The notes under the pieces were generated by a model. It saw nothing but the letters and a program-made list of their open reading frames with translations, searched no databases and had not been told where the DNA came from. 64,000 nt of DNA from Spirochaetales bacterium (GTDB taxonomy: Bacteria; Spirochaetota; Spirochaetia; Sphaerochaetales; Sphaerochaetaceae): assembly GCA_017478205.1 (NCBI GenBank), contig JAFVDZ010000047.1:1-64000 (forward strand), read 5' to 3'. This document shows, one piece after another, positions 57,336-64,000 of the stretch; within the stretch, counting starts at the first letter, position 1; each line of letters begins with the position of its first letter. The position numbers and the translations under genes are program-made.

Positions 57336-58562
57336 TCAGATCTGACCTTCTCTGTGAGCAAATGCCATCAAGCGGATTGCATTTATGTTGATGAAGCCCT
57401 TGCAATCGAGTGGGTGATAGCCACCAGCCTTGTCCATGGAGCCAAGCTCCTGGTTGTAAAGGCTCTTGTCAGAGAAGAGACCTGCATTGATTACATTGCC
57501 CTTGTAGAGTGCAACCTTTGCCTTTCCTGTTACATTCTTCTGGCTTGTCTCGAAGAGGGATGTAAGCATATTGAATTCTGCAGATCCCCAAAGACCATTG
57601 TAGATGAGCTCAGCATATTTTGGAGAAAGCATGTCTCTCAAGTGCATTGCTTCCTTGTCCATGCAAAGTCCTTCTAGGTTGTGATGTGCCTTCCAGAGAA
57701 TATCGCAGCCTGGAGTCTCATAGACACCTCTAGATTTGATGCCTACAAATCTGTTTTCTACCATGTCGACTCTTCCAATTCCATTGTCATGGCCAACCTG
57801 ATTTAGATAGGTGAGCATTTCAAGTGGATCAGAGACACTTTCACCAGTAGTCTCATTTGTTACCTTGACAGGAGCACCATCTACAAAGTCAATTGCAAGA
57901 AGTGTCTCCTTATCTGGAGCTTCCATTGGAGAAACTGTATATGAGAATACATCCTCTGGACATCTTGAGCCTGCATCTTCAAGGATACCTGCTTCATGTG
58001 AGATATGGATAAGGTTAGCATCTTCGCTGTATGGCTTTTTAAGGGAAGCCTTTACGGGGATATTGTACTTCTCAGCATATGCGAGCATATCTGATCTACC
58101 TTCGAATTCAGAGAGGAACTCAGCATCCTTCCAAGGTGAGATGATCTTGACGTCAGGCATGTTCATATAGTAGCCGAACTCGAATCTTACCTGGTCGTTA
58201 CCCTTGCCAGTTGCGCCATGAGCAACATACTTTGTGCCTTCCTTCTTTGCAATCTCTACATGCCTCTTTGCGATGATAGGTCTTGCAAGGGAAGTACCGA
58301 GAAGATATGTTCCCTCGTAGATTGTATTTGCCTTGAGTGCAGGAATTACATAATCCTTGACAAGCTCATTCTTGAGATCCTCGATATAGACCTTGCTTGC
58401 ACCTGTTGCATAAGCCTTCTTCTCTATATAATCGAAATCCTCCTGCTGACCTACATCTGCTACATATGCAATTACTTCAAAGCCCTTGTTTGCAAGCCAC
58501 TTGAGAATTACAGAGGTATCAAGTCCACCAGAATATGCCAGAATTACTTTTTCCTTGCTCAT
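57336..58562 (-). CDS. argG: Argininosuccinate synthase
   Basis: Joins citrulline and aspartate with ATP in arginine biosynthesis. The 408-aa protein starts with [18 protein letters not shown] (the PP-loop) and contains [25 protein letters not shown]-like [12 protein letters not shown] and [23 protein letters not shown]. Length is standard. An AAGGAG SD precedes ATG 58562; a small hairpin GTAGGA/TCCTAC lies just upstream of it and a palindromic TTATGCATAA near 58607-58616 may be an ArgR-type site. argH is not adjacent. Confidence 0.96.
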   Translation of the reverse strand: MSKEKVILAYSGGLDTSVILKWLANKGFEVIAYVADVGQQEDFDYIEKKAYATGASKVYIEDLKNELVKDYVIPALKANTIYEGTYLLGTSLARPIIAKRHVEIAKKEGTKYVAHGATGKGNDQVRFEFGYYMNMPDVKIISPWKDAEFLSEFEGRSDMLAYAEKYNIPVKASLKKPYSEDANLIHISHEAGILEDAGSRCPEDVFSYTVSPMEAPDKETLLAIDFVDGAPVKVTNETTGESVSDPLEMLTYLNQVGHDNGIGRVDMVENRFVGIKSRGVYETPGCDILWKAHHNLEGLCMDKEAMHLRDMLSPKYAELIYNGLWGSAEFNMLTSLFETSQKNVTGKAKVALYKGNVINAGLFSDKSLYNQELGSMDKAGGYHPLDCKGFININAIRLMAFAHREGQI

Positions 58563-58696
58563 TTTGTTATCAAATCTCCTTGTAGGAGTAGTCCTACCAG
58601 AAGAGAATTATGCATAAATAACACATAACTTCAAGTATATTTTGTATATTTATTTAAGAAATTTGACAATTTGATGAATATTTTTTGTATATCGAC

Positions 58697-58702
58697 TATA
58701 AT
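58697..58702 (+). promoter_or_regulatory. -10 box of the membrane protein-CYTH-parvulin-rnhA operon
   Basis: Perfect TATAAT. It predicts a transcription start near 58709, which excludes the ATG at 58706 and supports ATG 58757 as the first start codon. The -35 is unclear. Confidence 0.5.
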
Positions 58703-58756
58703 TATATGCAAAATAATAGATTGTATTTTTACAATCAAGAAGTTATCTTTAGATTC

Positions 58757-59497
58757 ATGGTTGGCTATCTGTTAAAAAAGGTTTTTGCAAACGTTTGGAA
58801 CAATATCGTTCCTTTCTTCATTTTCAATATATTCAGTATCTTGTTTGGAATAATCTTCCTGTATAACTTCTATCTATTTGGACAGAATGCAGCTGTATTC
58901 CTTTTCCTTCTATTTGTATTGATGTTCATCTACACTGTCTATGATTCTGGACAGTTCAATGCAATCTATGAATGGACACAGGGGAGAAGAGGATCCATCA
59001 ATGAACTTGCTATTGGATGCAAGAGAAATTTCAGACACGCAGCATTCTTATATTTATTGAGAGTCCTGATGCTGATTCTCGTCTCTTATATAATCCCATC
59101 TGCAAAATCATTAGGCGGATTCATGTTGATCCCTGCTTTCATTCTCTCTTGGGTTGTCATCTTCGTTTCTATGGCACTCAATTATTATATGCCACTATAT
59201 CAGGAAGTGTCTTCAGACAGTTCCTTTGTAACAACAAAGAAATCGTTCATCGTCCTATTTGACAACTTTGGTTTTTCATTCATTCTTGCTTTACTCAATA
59301 CTGTATTCTCAATTCTGTCTCTAGTTACACTTGGTCTCATTCCGGGAGCAAGCTTCTTGCAGCTAATGAATATGGAAGCAACTGAAATTCTGATGCTCAA
59401 ATATGATTATCTCAAGAATCATCCAGAAGCAGCAGGCAGGAAGATTTCAATGTCAGAGCTTATCGCTTATGAAATTGACAAGGAAAACTACCTATGA
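58757..59497 (+). CDS. Uncharacterised integral membrane protein (YesL/DUF624-like)
   Basis: A 246-aa membrane protein with about five hydrophobic segments. MVGYLLKKVFANVWNNIVPFFIFNIFSILFGI at the start and an internal FVTTKKSFIVLFDNFGFSFILALLNTVFSILSLVTLGLIPG repeat the pattern seen in DUF624/YesL-like small membrane proteins, but I am not certain of the family. The start is uncertain (TTG 58685, ATG 58706 or ATG 58757). The stop overlaps the CYTH gene by 4 nt. Function unknown. Confidence 0.6.
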   Translation: MVGYLLKKVFANVWNNIVPFFIFNIFSILFGIIFLYNFYLFGQNAAVFLFLLFVLMFIYTVYDSGQFNAIYEWTQGRRGSINELAIGCKRNFRHAAFLYLLRVLMLILVSYIIPSAKSLGGFMLIPAFILSWVVIFVSMALNYYMPLYQEVSSDSSFVTTKKSFIVLFDNFGFSFILALLNTVFSILSLVTLGLIPGASFLQLMNMEATEILMLKYDYLKNHPEAAGRKISMSELIAYEIDKENYL

Positions 59498-60060
59498 GCT
59501 ACGAAGTTGAAATCAAGGTACGTGTTGCAAACGAAGATGTGAAAGAACCAGAACTCAAGAAGAGGATAGATTCTCTTGTTGGTTCTTTTGGTCTTTATAT
59601 AGATAAGGAAGATATATACTTTCATCTCCCAAATGATGCAGAACCTTCATTTAGGATCAGGGATGAAAGAAATCGTATCCTTGTCACTGCCAAGGAAAAG
59701 CACAAGGCCAAGGGCGTTGAGTGCAACAAGGAACTTGAATTTATCCATGAAAATGTCAGTGACAAAGATATCATGCTCGAAATGGCTTCTCATCTTGGAT
59801 ATGAAATTCTCAGAAAGAAAAGGAAAACAGGATGGGAATGGCACTTCAAGGATGTCCATATCGAACTCTTGTGCGTAACGAGGCTTGGTTGGTTTCTTGA
59901 GATGGAGACGATCAGTGAGGACAATTCACCTTCCTCAACAGGGTCTCTAAAACGTGAACTCTTTGATATTCTCTCCTCTCTCGGATATAGTGAAAAAGAT
60001 ATCGAGGCTCGAGGTTATAATAGGATGCTAAGCGAACTCGAAGCAAAGGATGGAAAGTGA
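59494..60060 (+). CDS. CYTH-domain protein (triphosphate tunnel enzyme)
   Basis: A 188-aa protein with the CYTH hallmark ExExK: YEVEIKVRV at residues 3-11. It also has FRIRDERNRILVTAKEKHKAKGVECNKELEF and WEWHFKDVHIELLCVTRLGWFLEMET, the basic and acidic strands of the triphosphate tunnel. Class IV adenylate cyclase-like or thiamine-triphosphatase/tripolyphosphatase activities are all possible; CyaB-type is the closest general pattern. Coupled to the genes on both sides by short overlaps. Confidence 0.85.
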   Translation: MSYEVEIKVRVANEDVKEPELKKRIDSLVGSFGLYIDKEDIYFHLPNDAEPSFRIRDERNRILVTAKEKHKAKGVECNKELEFIHENVSDKDIMLEMASHLGYEILRKKRKTGWEWHFKDVHIELLCVTRLGWFLEMETISEDNSPSSTGSLKRELFDILSSLGYSEKDIEARGYNRMLSELEAKDGK

Positions 60061-60338
60061 TGCAAATGAGAGCAAGCCATATCCTAGTCAAGGATAAAGC
60101 ATTGGCAGATAGAATATATAGTGAAGTGAAGGCAGGAAAGAACTTTGCTGAAGAAGCAAGAAGATATTCAACTTGTCCAAGCAAGGCAAAGGGTGGGGAT
60201 CTTGGCTGGTTTGGCCCAGGCCAGATGGTAAAAGAATTCGAAATTGCCACTATGCGTCTTGGTTATGGTCAGATCAGCACTCCTGTAAGGACTCAATTCG
60301 GATATCATATAATAAAGAAGACTGGAGTTAAGGATTGA
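60060..60338 (+). CDS. Parvulin-type peptidyl-prolyl isomerase
   Basis: A 92-aa single-domain cytoplasmic parvulin (PpiC-like). [62 protein letters not shown] and [14 protein letters not shown] match the family closely, including the two active-site His residues (ASHIL, GYHII). No signal peptide, so it acts in the cytoplasm. ATG 60060 overlaps the CYTH stop (TGATG); its own stop overlaps rnhA. Confidence 0.93.
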   Translation: MQMRASHILVKDKALADRIYSEVKAGKNFAEEARRYSTCPSKAKGGDLGWFGPGQMVKEFEIATMRLGYGQISTPVRTQFGYHIIKKTGVKD

Positions 60339-60790
60339 AAAGCGTAACTATTTACACTGATGGTGCTTGTTCTGGTAACCCAGGCCCTGGCGGTTGGGGT
60401 GCTATTCTTTGCTACAATGATAAGAAGAAGGAAATCAGCGGAGGAGAGGAGAAGACCACAAATAATCGCATGGAGCTTATGGGTGCAATTGTTGCTCTTG
60501 AGACACTTAAGGAAAGTTGTCATGTCGAGCTATATTCAGACAGTAAATATCTTGTCGATGCCTTTCTTCAGAAGTGGATATTCGGATGGGAAAAGGCCAA
60601 TTGGAAGAGAAAGGGAAACAAGGAAGTTCCCAACAAAGAACTTTGGAAGAGGCTATTGGTGCAATATCGCCGCCATGAAATTGTCTTCAATTGGGTAAAG
60701 GGCCACGCTGACAATGAATTCAATAACCGCTGTGATGAACTTGCAGTAGCTGAGTGGAAAAAGATTAAGAATCAGAGCGCAGAGGCTTGA
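60335..60790 (+). CDS. rnhA: Ribonuclease HI
   Basis: Cuts the RNA strand of RNA-DNA hybrids. The 151-aa protein has all four catalytic acids: [41 protein letters not shown] and [15 protein letters not shown]. The start is TTG 60335, overlapping the parvulin stop (TTGA). The 3' end overlaps the convergent TPR lipoprotein gene by 19 nt. Confidence 0.95.
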   Translation: MKSVTIYTDGACSGNPGPGGWGAILCYNDKKKEISGGEEKTTNNRMELMGAIVALETLKESCHVELYSDSKYLVDAFLQKWIFGWEKANWKRKGNKEVPNKELWKRLLVQYRRHEIVFNWVKGHADNEFNNRCDELAVAEWKKIKNQSAEA

Positions 60791-61674
60791 GTGTCATTTG
60801 TTTTTTCTTCACTGGCTGCTGTAGTAGTTTCATTCGAAGTTGTTTCTACGGTAGTCGAAGTATCAGTTGTTTTCTCTTGAGAAACCTCATCCTGTGCAGA
60901 ATCTGTTGAGCTGTTTGACTTTTCTTCACTAGCTGTCGTCTGAGCAATTTCATCGGATCCTGTTTTTACAGTCTCATTTGTTTCCTTATTGGATACATCA
61001 TTCTGTACAGAATCTGTTGCGTTATCTTTCTTTTCTTCACTAGCTGCCCTCTGAGCAGTTTCGTCAGAAGTTGTTTCTGTAGTCGAAGTGTCAGTTGTTA
61101 ACACTTGAGATGTATCACTCTGTGCAGGATCTACTGTGTTGTCAGCCTGTGTTGCTGGTTGAACAATTTCAATTGCCTTATAAAATGGGTCTATCTTTGC
61201 AAGTAGGCTAAGTGCCTTACTGTTGTTTATATCTCTATATATTATATCCATCAGATAGTTTTTTGCTTTTTTCTCATTGCCCTTATCGAGATGATACTCT
61301 GCAAGCATCAGAAGAACATCGATATTTCCTTTATCAAAGGAGAGTATATCCTCGAGTGTCTTTTTGATATCATATCCACCCTGGCGAAGAGCATATAACT
61401 TCAGATATTGAAGTCTGAGTGAATCGACATGTTTTAGTGACAGACTATCTATAACACTTATCGCTTCTTCATAGTTTCCTTCAGCTGCGAGTGCATAGGC
61501 ATAATCATAACCAATAACAAGAGAAGACTTGTTTGCATTGTAGCTCTTTTCAAGTGCTGACAATGTTTCTTCCTTTGTTGAATATACAGGTATTTCAATC
61601 GTTTCTTCCTTTGAACTTGTACAGGAAGAAAAAATGAGTATAGAGAAAATAAGAAGTAATAAAAGTCTTTTCAT
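60772..61674 (-). CDS. TPR lipoprotein with repetitive Thr/Glu/Asp-rich tail
   Basis: A 300-aa predicted lipoprotein. The signal peptide [18 protein letters not shown] has a lipobox ending at Cys18. Residues about 35-165 contain TPR-like pairs ([47 protein letters not shown]). Residues about 175-300 are a low-complexity tail built from three to four degenerate repeats of about 36-40 aa around the core TSxETAQxxASEEK then DxVQ/DEVSxxxTxxT. The tail could span the periplasm or be a surface-exposed, length-variable region. No function can be named. Confidence 0.75.
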   Translation of the reverse strand: MKRLLLLLIFSILIFSSCTSSKEETIEIPVYSTKEETLSALEKSYNANKSSLVIGYDYAYALAAEGNYEEAISVIDSLSLKHVDSLRLQYLKLYALRQGGYDIKKTLEDILSFDKGNIDVLLMLAEYHLDKGNEKKAKNYLMDIIYRDINNSKALSLLAKIDPFYKAIEIVQPATQADNTVDPAQSDTSQVLTTDTSTTETTSDETAQRAASEEKKDNATDSVQNDVSNKETNETVKTGSDEIAQTTASEEKSNSSTDSAQDEVSQEKTTDTSTTVETTSNETTTAASEEKTNDTQASAL

Positions 61675-61706
61675 TGCTATTGAATCTTAAGATTATTGCC
61701 AAGGCT

Positions 61707-61735
61707 TTGCAACTTGTCGTTGATTGAGTTATATT
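61707..61735 (+). promoter_or_regulatory. Candidate sigma70 promoter of adk
   Basis: TTGCAA (61707-61712), 17-bp spacer, TATATT (61730-61735), 34 nt before the ATG. Confidence 0.65.
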
Positions 61736-61768
61736 TTAAACACTTAATTTAACTAAGGGGTATTAGAA

Positions 61769-62398
61769 ATGAATCTAGTTTTCCTAGGCCCTCCTGGTGC
61801 AGGAAAGGGCACAATTGCTGCAAAGGCAAAGGATGTATACAAGGTACCACATATCTCAACTGGTGATCTTTTCAGAGCTAACATCAAGAACGAAACAGAG
61901 CTTGGCAAGAAGGTCAAGGCTATATTGGCTTCTGGGGATCTGGTTCCTGATTCAGTTACCATCGAAATGGTAAGAGAGAGACTCAAGGAAGCTGATGCAA
62001 AGAATGGCTTCATCCTTGATGGCTTTCCACGCACAATAGCTCAGGCTGATGCTCTTTCTGAAATGACAGGTCTTGATGCAGTTGTAAACTTTGTCCTCGA
62101 TAAGGATGAGATCATCAAGAGACTTTCTGGAAGAAGAGTCTGTAAGAGCACTGGTAGAACCTACCACATCCTCTTCAATCCACCTAAGGTTGAGGGTATA
62201 GATGATGAGACAAGAGAACCACTTATTCAGAGAGATGACGACAAGGAAGATGCTATCAGAAATCGCCTTGAAGTCTATGAAGCTTCTACTGCTCCTCTGA
62301 TCGAGTACTACAGAGCAAAGGGTCTTCTTGTCGATGTCGATGCATCAAAGAGCCCAGATGAAGTACTTTCTCTCATGGTAAAGGCACTTGAGAAATAA
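61769..62398 (+). CDS. adk: Adenylate kinase
   Basis: Interconverts AMP, ADP and ATP. The 209-aa protein has the P-loop GPPGAGKGT (residues 7-15), the AMP site HISTGDLFRANI, DGFPRT, and a LID region RRVCKSTGRTYHILFNPPKVEGIDDETREPLIQRDDD. The LID keeps only one Cys (CKSTG), so it is the zinc-free type. AAGGGG lies before ATG 61769. Single gene with its own promoter and terminator. Confidence 0.97.
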   Translation: MNLVFLGPPGAGKGTIAAKAKDVYKVPHISTGDLFRANIKNETELGKKVKAILASGDLVPDSVTIEMVRERLKEADAKNGFILDGFPRTIAQADALSEMTGLDAVVNFVLDKDEIIKRLSGRRVCKSTGRTYHILFNPPKVEGIDDETREPLIQRDDDKEDAIRNRLEVYEASTAPLIEYYRAKGLLVDVDASKSPDEVLSLMVKALEK

Positions 62399-62412
62399 GA
62401 GTTAGTTATATA

Positions 62413-62445
62413 AGTCCATCGGTCAAACTGGTGGACTTTGTATTT
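62413..62445 (+). terminator. Terminator after adk
   Basis: AGTCCATC (62413-62420) pairs with GGTGGACT (62430-62437, one G-U), followed by TTGTATTTTG. Confidence 0.7.
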
Positions 62446-62478
62446 TGTCTCATAATTTATATCTTTTTCCTTTTTGTA

Positions 62479-62507
62479 TTGAAAAATTATTTCTTTCTTG
62501 CTAATAA
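62479..62507 (+). promoter_or_regulatory. Candidate promoter of the IMP dehydrogenase gene
   Basis: TTGAAA (62479-62484), 17-bp spacer, TAATAA (62502-62507), followed by AAGGAG and the ATG. Confidence 0.5.
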
Positions 62508-62535
62508 GTTATTGCCAAGGAGATTATAGTATCTA

Positions 62536-64000
62536 ATGGCATATTTTTATCCTGAAGTCTCAAGAACTTTTTCAGAATACTTATTAGTTCCTGGCTACTC
62601 ATCAAGTAGCTGTATTCCAAACAATGTTTCACTCACAACACCTTTGGTAAAGTATAGAAAGGGTGAAGAGGAGTGTCCAATTCAAATCAACATACCTATG
62701 GTATCTGCAATCATGCAATCTGTTTCGGGTGTGAAGCTTGCAACTGCACTTGCTCGTGAAGGTGGCCTTTCATTCATCTATGGAAGCCAGAGCATCGAAA
62801 GTGAAGCAGATATGGTTCGAAGTGTCAAAAGAAGCAAGGCAGGCTTTGTTGTTTCTGATTCAAACATTAGACCAGACAACACTCTTTTTGACGTACTTGA
62901 GCTTTCAAGACAAACTGGGCACTCAACTATTGCTGTCACTGATAATGGTAAAGCAGATGGAAAACTTCTAGGTGTAGTTACATCTAGAGATTACCGTCTT
63001 TCCAGAATGAGTGGAGAAGAGAAGGTTTCATCTTTCATGACTCCATTTGACAAACTTATCTATGGAAAGGAAGGCATGACCCTTTCTCAGTGCAATGATA
63101 TCATCTGGGAGCACAAGCTGAATCAACTTCCTATAATCGATGATGATATGCATCTTGTCAGCTTTGTTTTCAGAAAGGATTATGAGAGTCACAAGAAGAA
63201 TCCCCTTGAGGTGCTCGATAGTAAAAAGAGATATCTAGTTGGTGCTGGTATTAATACTCGTGATTACAAAGAAAGAGTTCCTGCACTTGTTCAAGCTGGT
63301 GCAGATGTTCTCTGTATCGACTCATCTGAAGGCTTTACTGAATGGCAGAAGCAGACACTTGAGTTCATAAGAAAAGAGTATGGAGATAGTGTAAAGGTTG
63401 GAGCCGGAAACGTTGTCGATGCCGAAGGCTTTAACTTCCTTGCATCCTGTGGAGCTGATTTTGTCAAGGTCGGTATCGGTGGTGGTTCTATCTGCATAAC
63501 TCGTGAGACAAAGGGAATTGGTCGAGGCCAGGCAAGTGCTCTTATCGATGTTGTCAATGCCAGAGATGAGTACTATAGAAAGACAGGCATCTATATCCCT
63601 GTCTGTTCTGATGGCGGTATCGTCTATGATTACCATATGACTCTTGCTCTTGCCATGGGGGCAGATTTCATAATGCTCGGTCGCTACTTTGCTCGTTTTG
63701 ATGAATCTCCATCTAATAGAGTCACGATCAACGGGACATATATGAAGGAGTACTGGGGCGAGGGAAGTGCCAGGGCAAGGAACTGGCAGCGCTATGATCT
63801 TGGAGGAGACAAGAAGCTTTCCTTTGTTGAAGGAGTTGACTCCTATGTTCCATATGCAGGAGCATTGAAGGACAATGTTCAATTGACCTGTGCAAAGATC
63901 AGATCGACAATGGCAAATTGTGGTTCCCTCGATCTTGATGAATTCAAGAGCAAGGCAAAGCTTACATTGGTTTCCAGTGTTTCCATTGTAGAAGGTGGTG
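62536..64000 (+). CDS. guaB: IMP dehydrogenase (partial, runs off the window)
   Basis: NAD-dependent oxidation of IMP to XMP, the entry to guanine nucleotides. At least 488 residues are open from ATG 62536 to the window end, with no stop. Present are [11 protein letters not shown] and [12 protein letters not shown] (barrel start), two CBS motifs (about 105-215), [32 protein letters not shown], the catalytic loop [20 protein letters not shown] with the nucleophilic Cys, [28 protein letters not shown], and the flap RARNWQRYD with the Arg-Tyr pair. AAGGAG is 13 nt before the ATG, a rather long spacing. GMP reductase is excluded by the CBS domain. Confidence 0.92.
   Translation, partial: MAYFYPEVSRTFSEYLLVPGYSSSSCIPNNVSLTTPLVKYRKGEEECPIQINIPMVSAIMQSVSGVKLATALAREGGLSFIYGSQSIESEADMVRSVKRSKAGFVVSDSNIRPDNTLFDVLELSRQTGHSTIAVTDNGKADGKLLGVVTSRDYRLSRMSGEEKVSSFMTPFDKLIYGKEGMTLSQCNDIIWEHKLNQLPIIDDDMHLVSFVFRKDYESHKKNPLEVLDSKKRYLVGAGINTRDYKERVPALVQAGADVLCIDSSEGFTEWQKQTLEFIRKEYGDSVKVGAGNVVDAEGFNFLASCGADFVKVGIGGGSICITRETKGIGRGQASALIDVVNARDEYYRKTGIYIPVCSDGGIVYDYHMTLALAMGADFIMLGRYFARFDESPSNRVTINGTYMKEYWGEGSARARNWQRYDLGGDKKLSFVEGVDSYVPYAGALKDNVQLTCAKIRSTMANCGSLDLDEFKSKAKLTLVSSVSIVEGG

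Overview
The window is a gene-dense stretch of bacterial chromosome, AT-rich (roughly 40% GC by eye), with short operons, many 1-4 nt start/stop overlaps and few mobile sequences. The gene set points to Spirochaetota: a PPi-dependent phosphofructokinase in place of ATP-PFK, a BMP-type nucleoside ABC transporter, RpoZ joined to MiaA, a tiny AURKAIP1/COX24-type basic protein, butyrate kinase and asparagine ammonia-ligase. Family or genus (a gut-type Sphaerochaeta/Treponema relative is my guess) is inference. No 16S rRNA gene is present to settle it.

Layout. 0-4.7 kb: rpoZ-miaA (+) converging on a folC-rqcH-Memo operon (-). 4.7-8.6 kb: acyl-CoA synthetase, yhbY, and PPi-PFK on the other strand. 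8.6-19.4 kb: DUF188 protein, a 65-aa HTH protein whose Shine-Dalgarno (SD) sequence sits in a hairpin loop, asnS, an ArsC/Spx-like protein plus WalJ-type hydrolase, two tandem acyl-CoA synthetases (the first broken by one in-frame amber codon), DAHP synthase, DJ-1-like protein, mscL, asnA. 19.4-30.7 kb: a segment bracketed by two identical tRNA-Leu(GAG) genes in inverted orientation, holding a TM2 protein, the nucleoside ABC transporter, a GH105 hydrolase, a LysR/hydrolase/cyclophilin-like cluster and, next to the second tRNA, an accessory patch with a HEPN Abi protein, a small structured RNA and a decayed serine recombinase. 30.8-46.7 kb: epimerase, tRNA-Met, butyrate kinase, hflK-hflC-GNAT, metG, murD, guanine deaminase under a purine riboswitch, the 29-aa basic protein, TatD, an EAL phosphodiesterase, an amino-acid symporter under a glycine riboswitch, and a GDT1-type exporter. 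46.8-57.1 kb: two housekeeping operons, rpsF-ssb-rpsR-DUF2232-rplI-dnaB (+) and rpsB-tsf-frr-uppS-cdsA-dxr-rseP (-). 57.3-64 kb: argG, a membrane protein-CYTH-parvulin-rnhA operon, a TPR lipoprotein with a repetitive acidic tail, adk, and guaB running off the end.

How the genes fit together. Purine handling recurs: nucleoside uptake, guanine deaminase controlled by a guanine-type aptamer, adenylate kinase and IMP dehydrogenase. The most interesting signals are regulatory: the Abi gene with its own promoter-RNA-terminator leader; a guanine aptamer whose P1 strand is perfectly complementary to the guaD start codon, predicting a translational ON switch; an SD displayed in the loop of a 9-bp hairpin; and several genes (DUF188, aroF, lysR, possibly EAL and folC) with no SD but a -10-like box ending 6-7 nt before the ATG, predicting leaderless mRNAs. 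The best candidate for an under-described system is the Abi/HEPN protein plus structured RNA at 28.7-29.7 kb.
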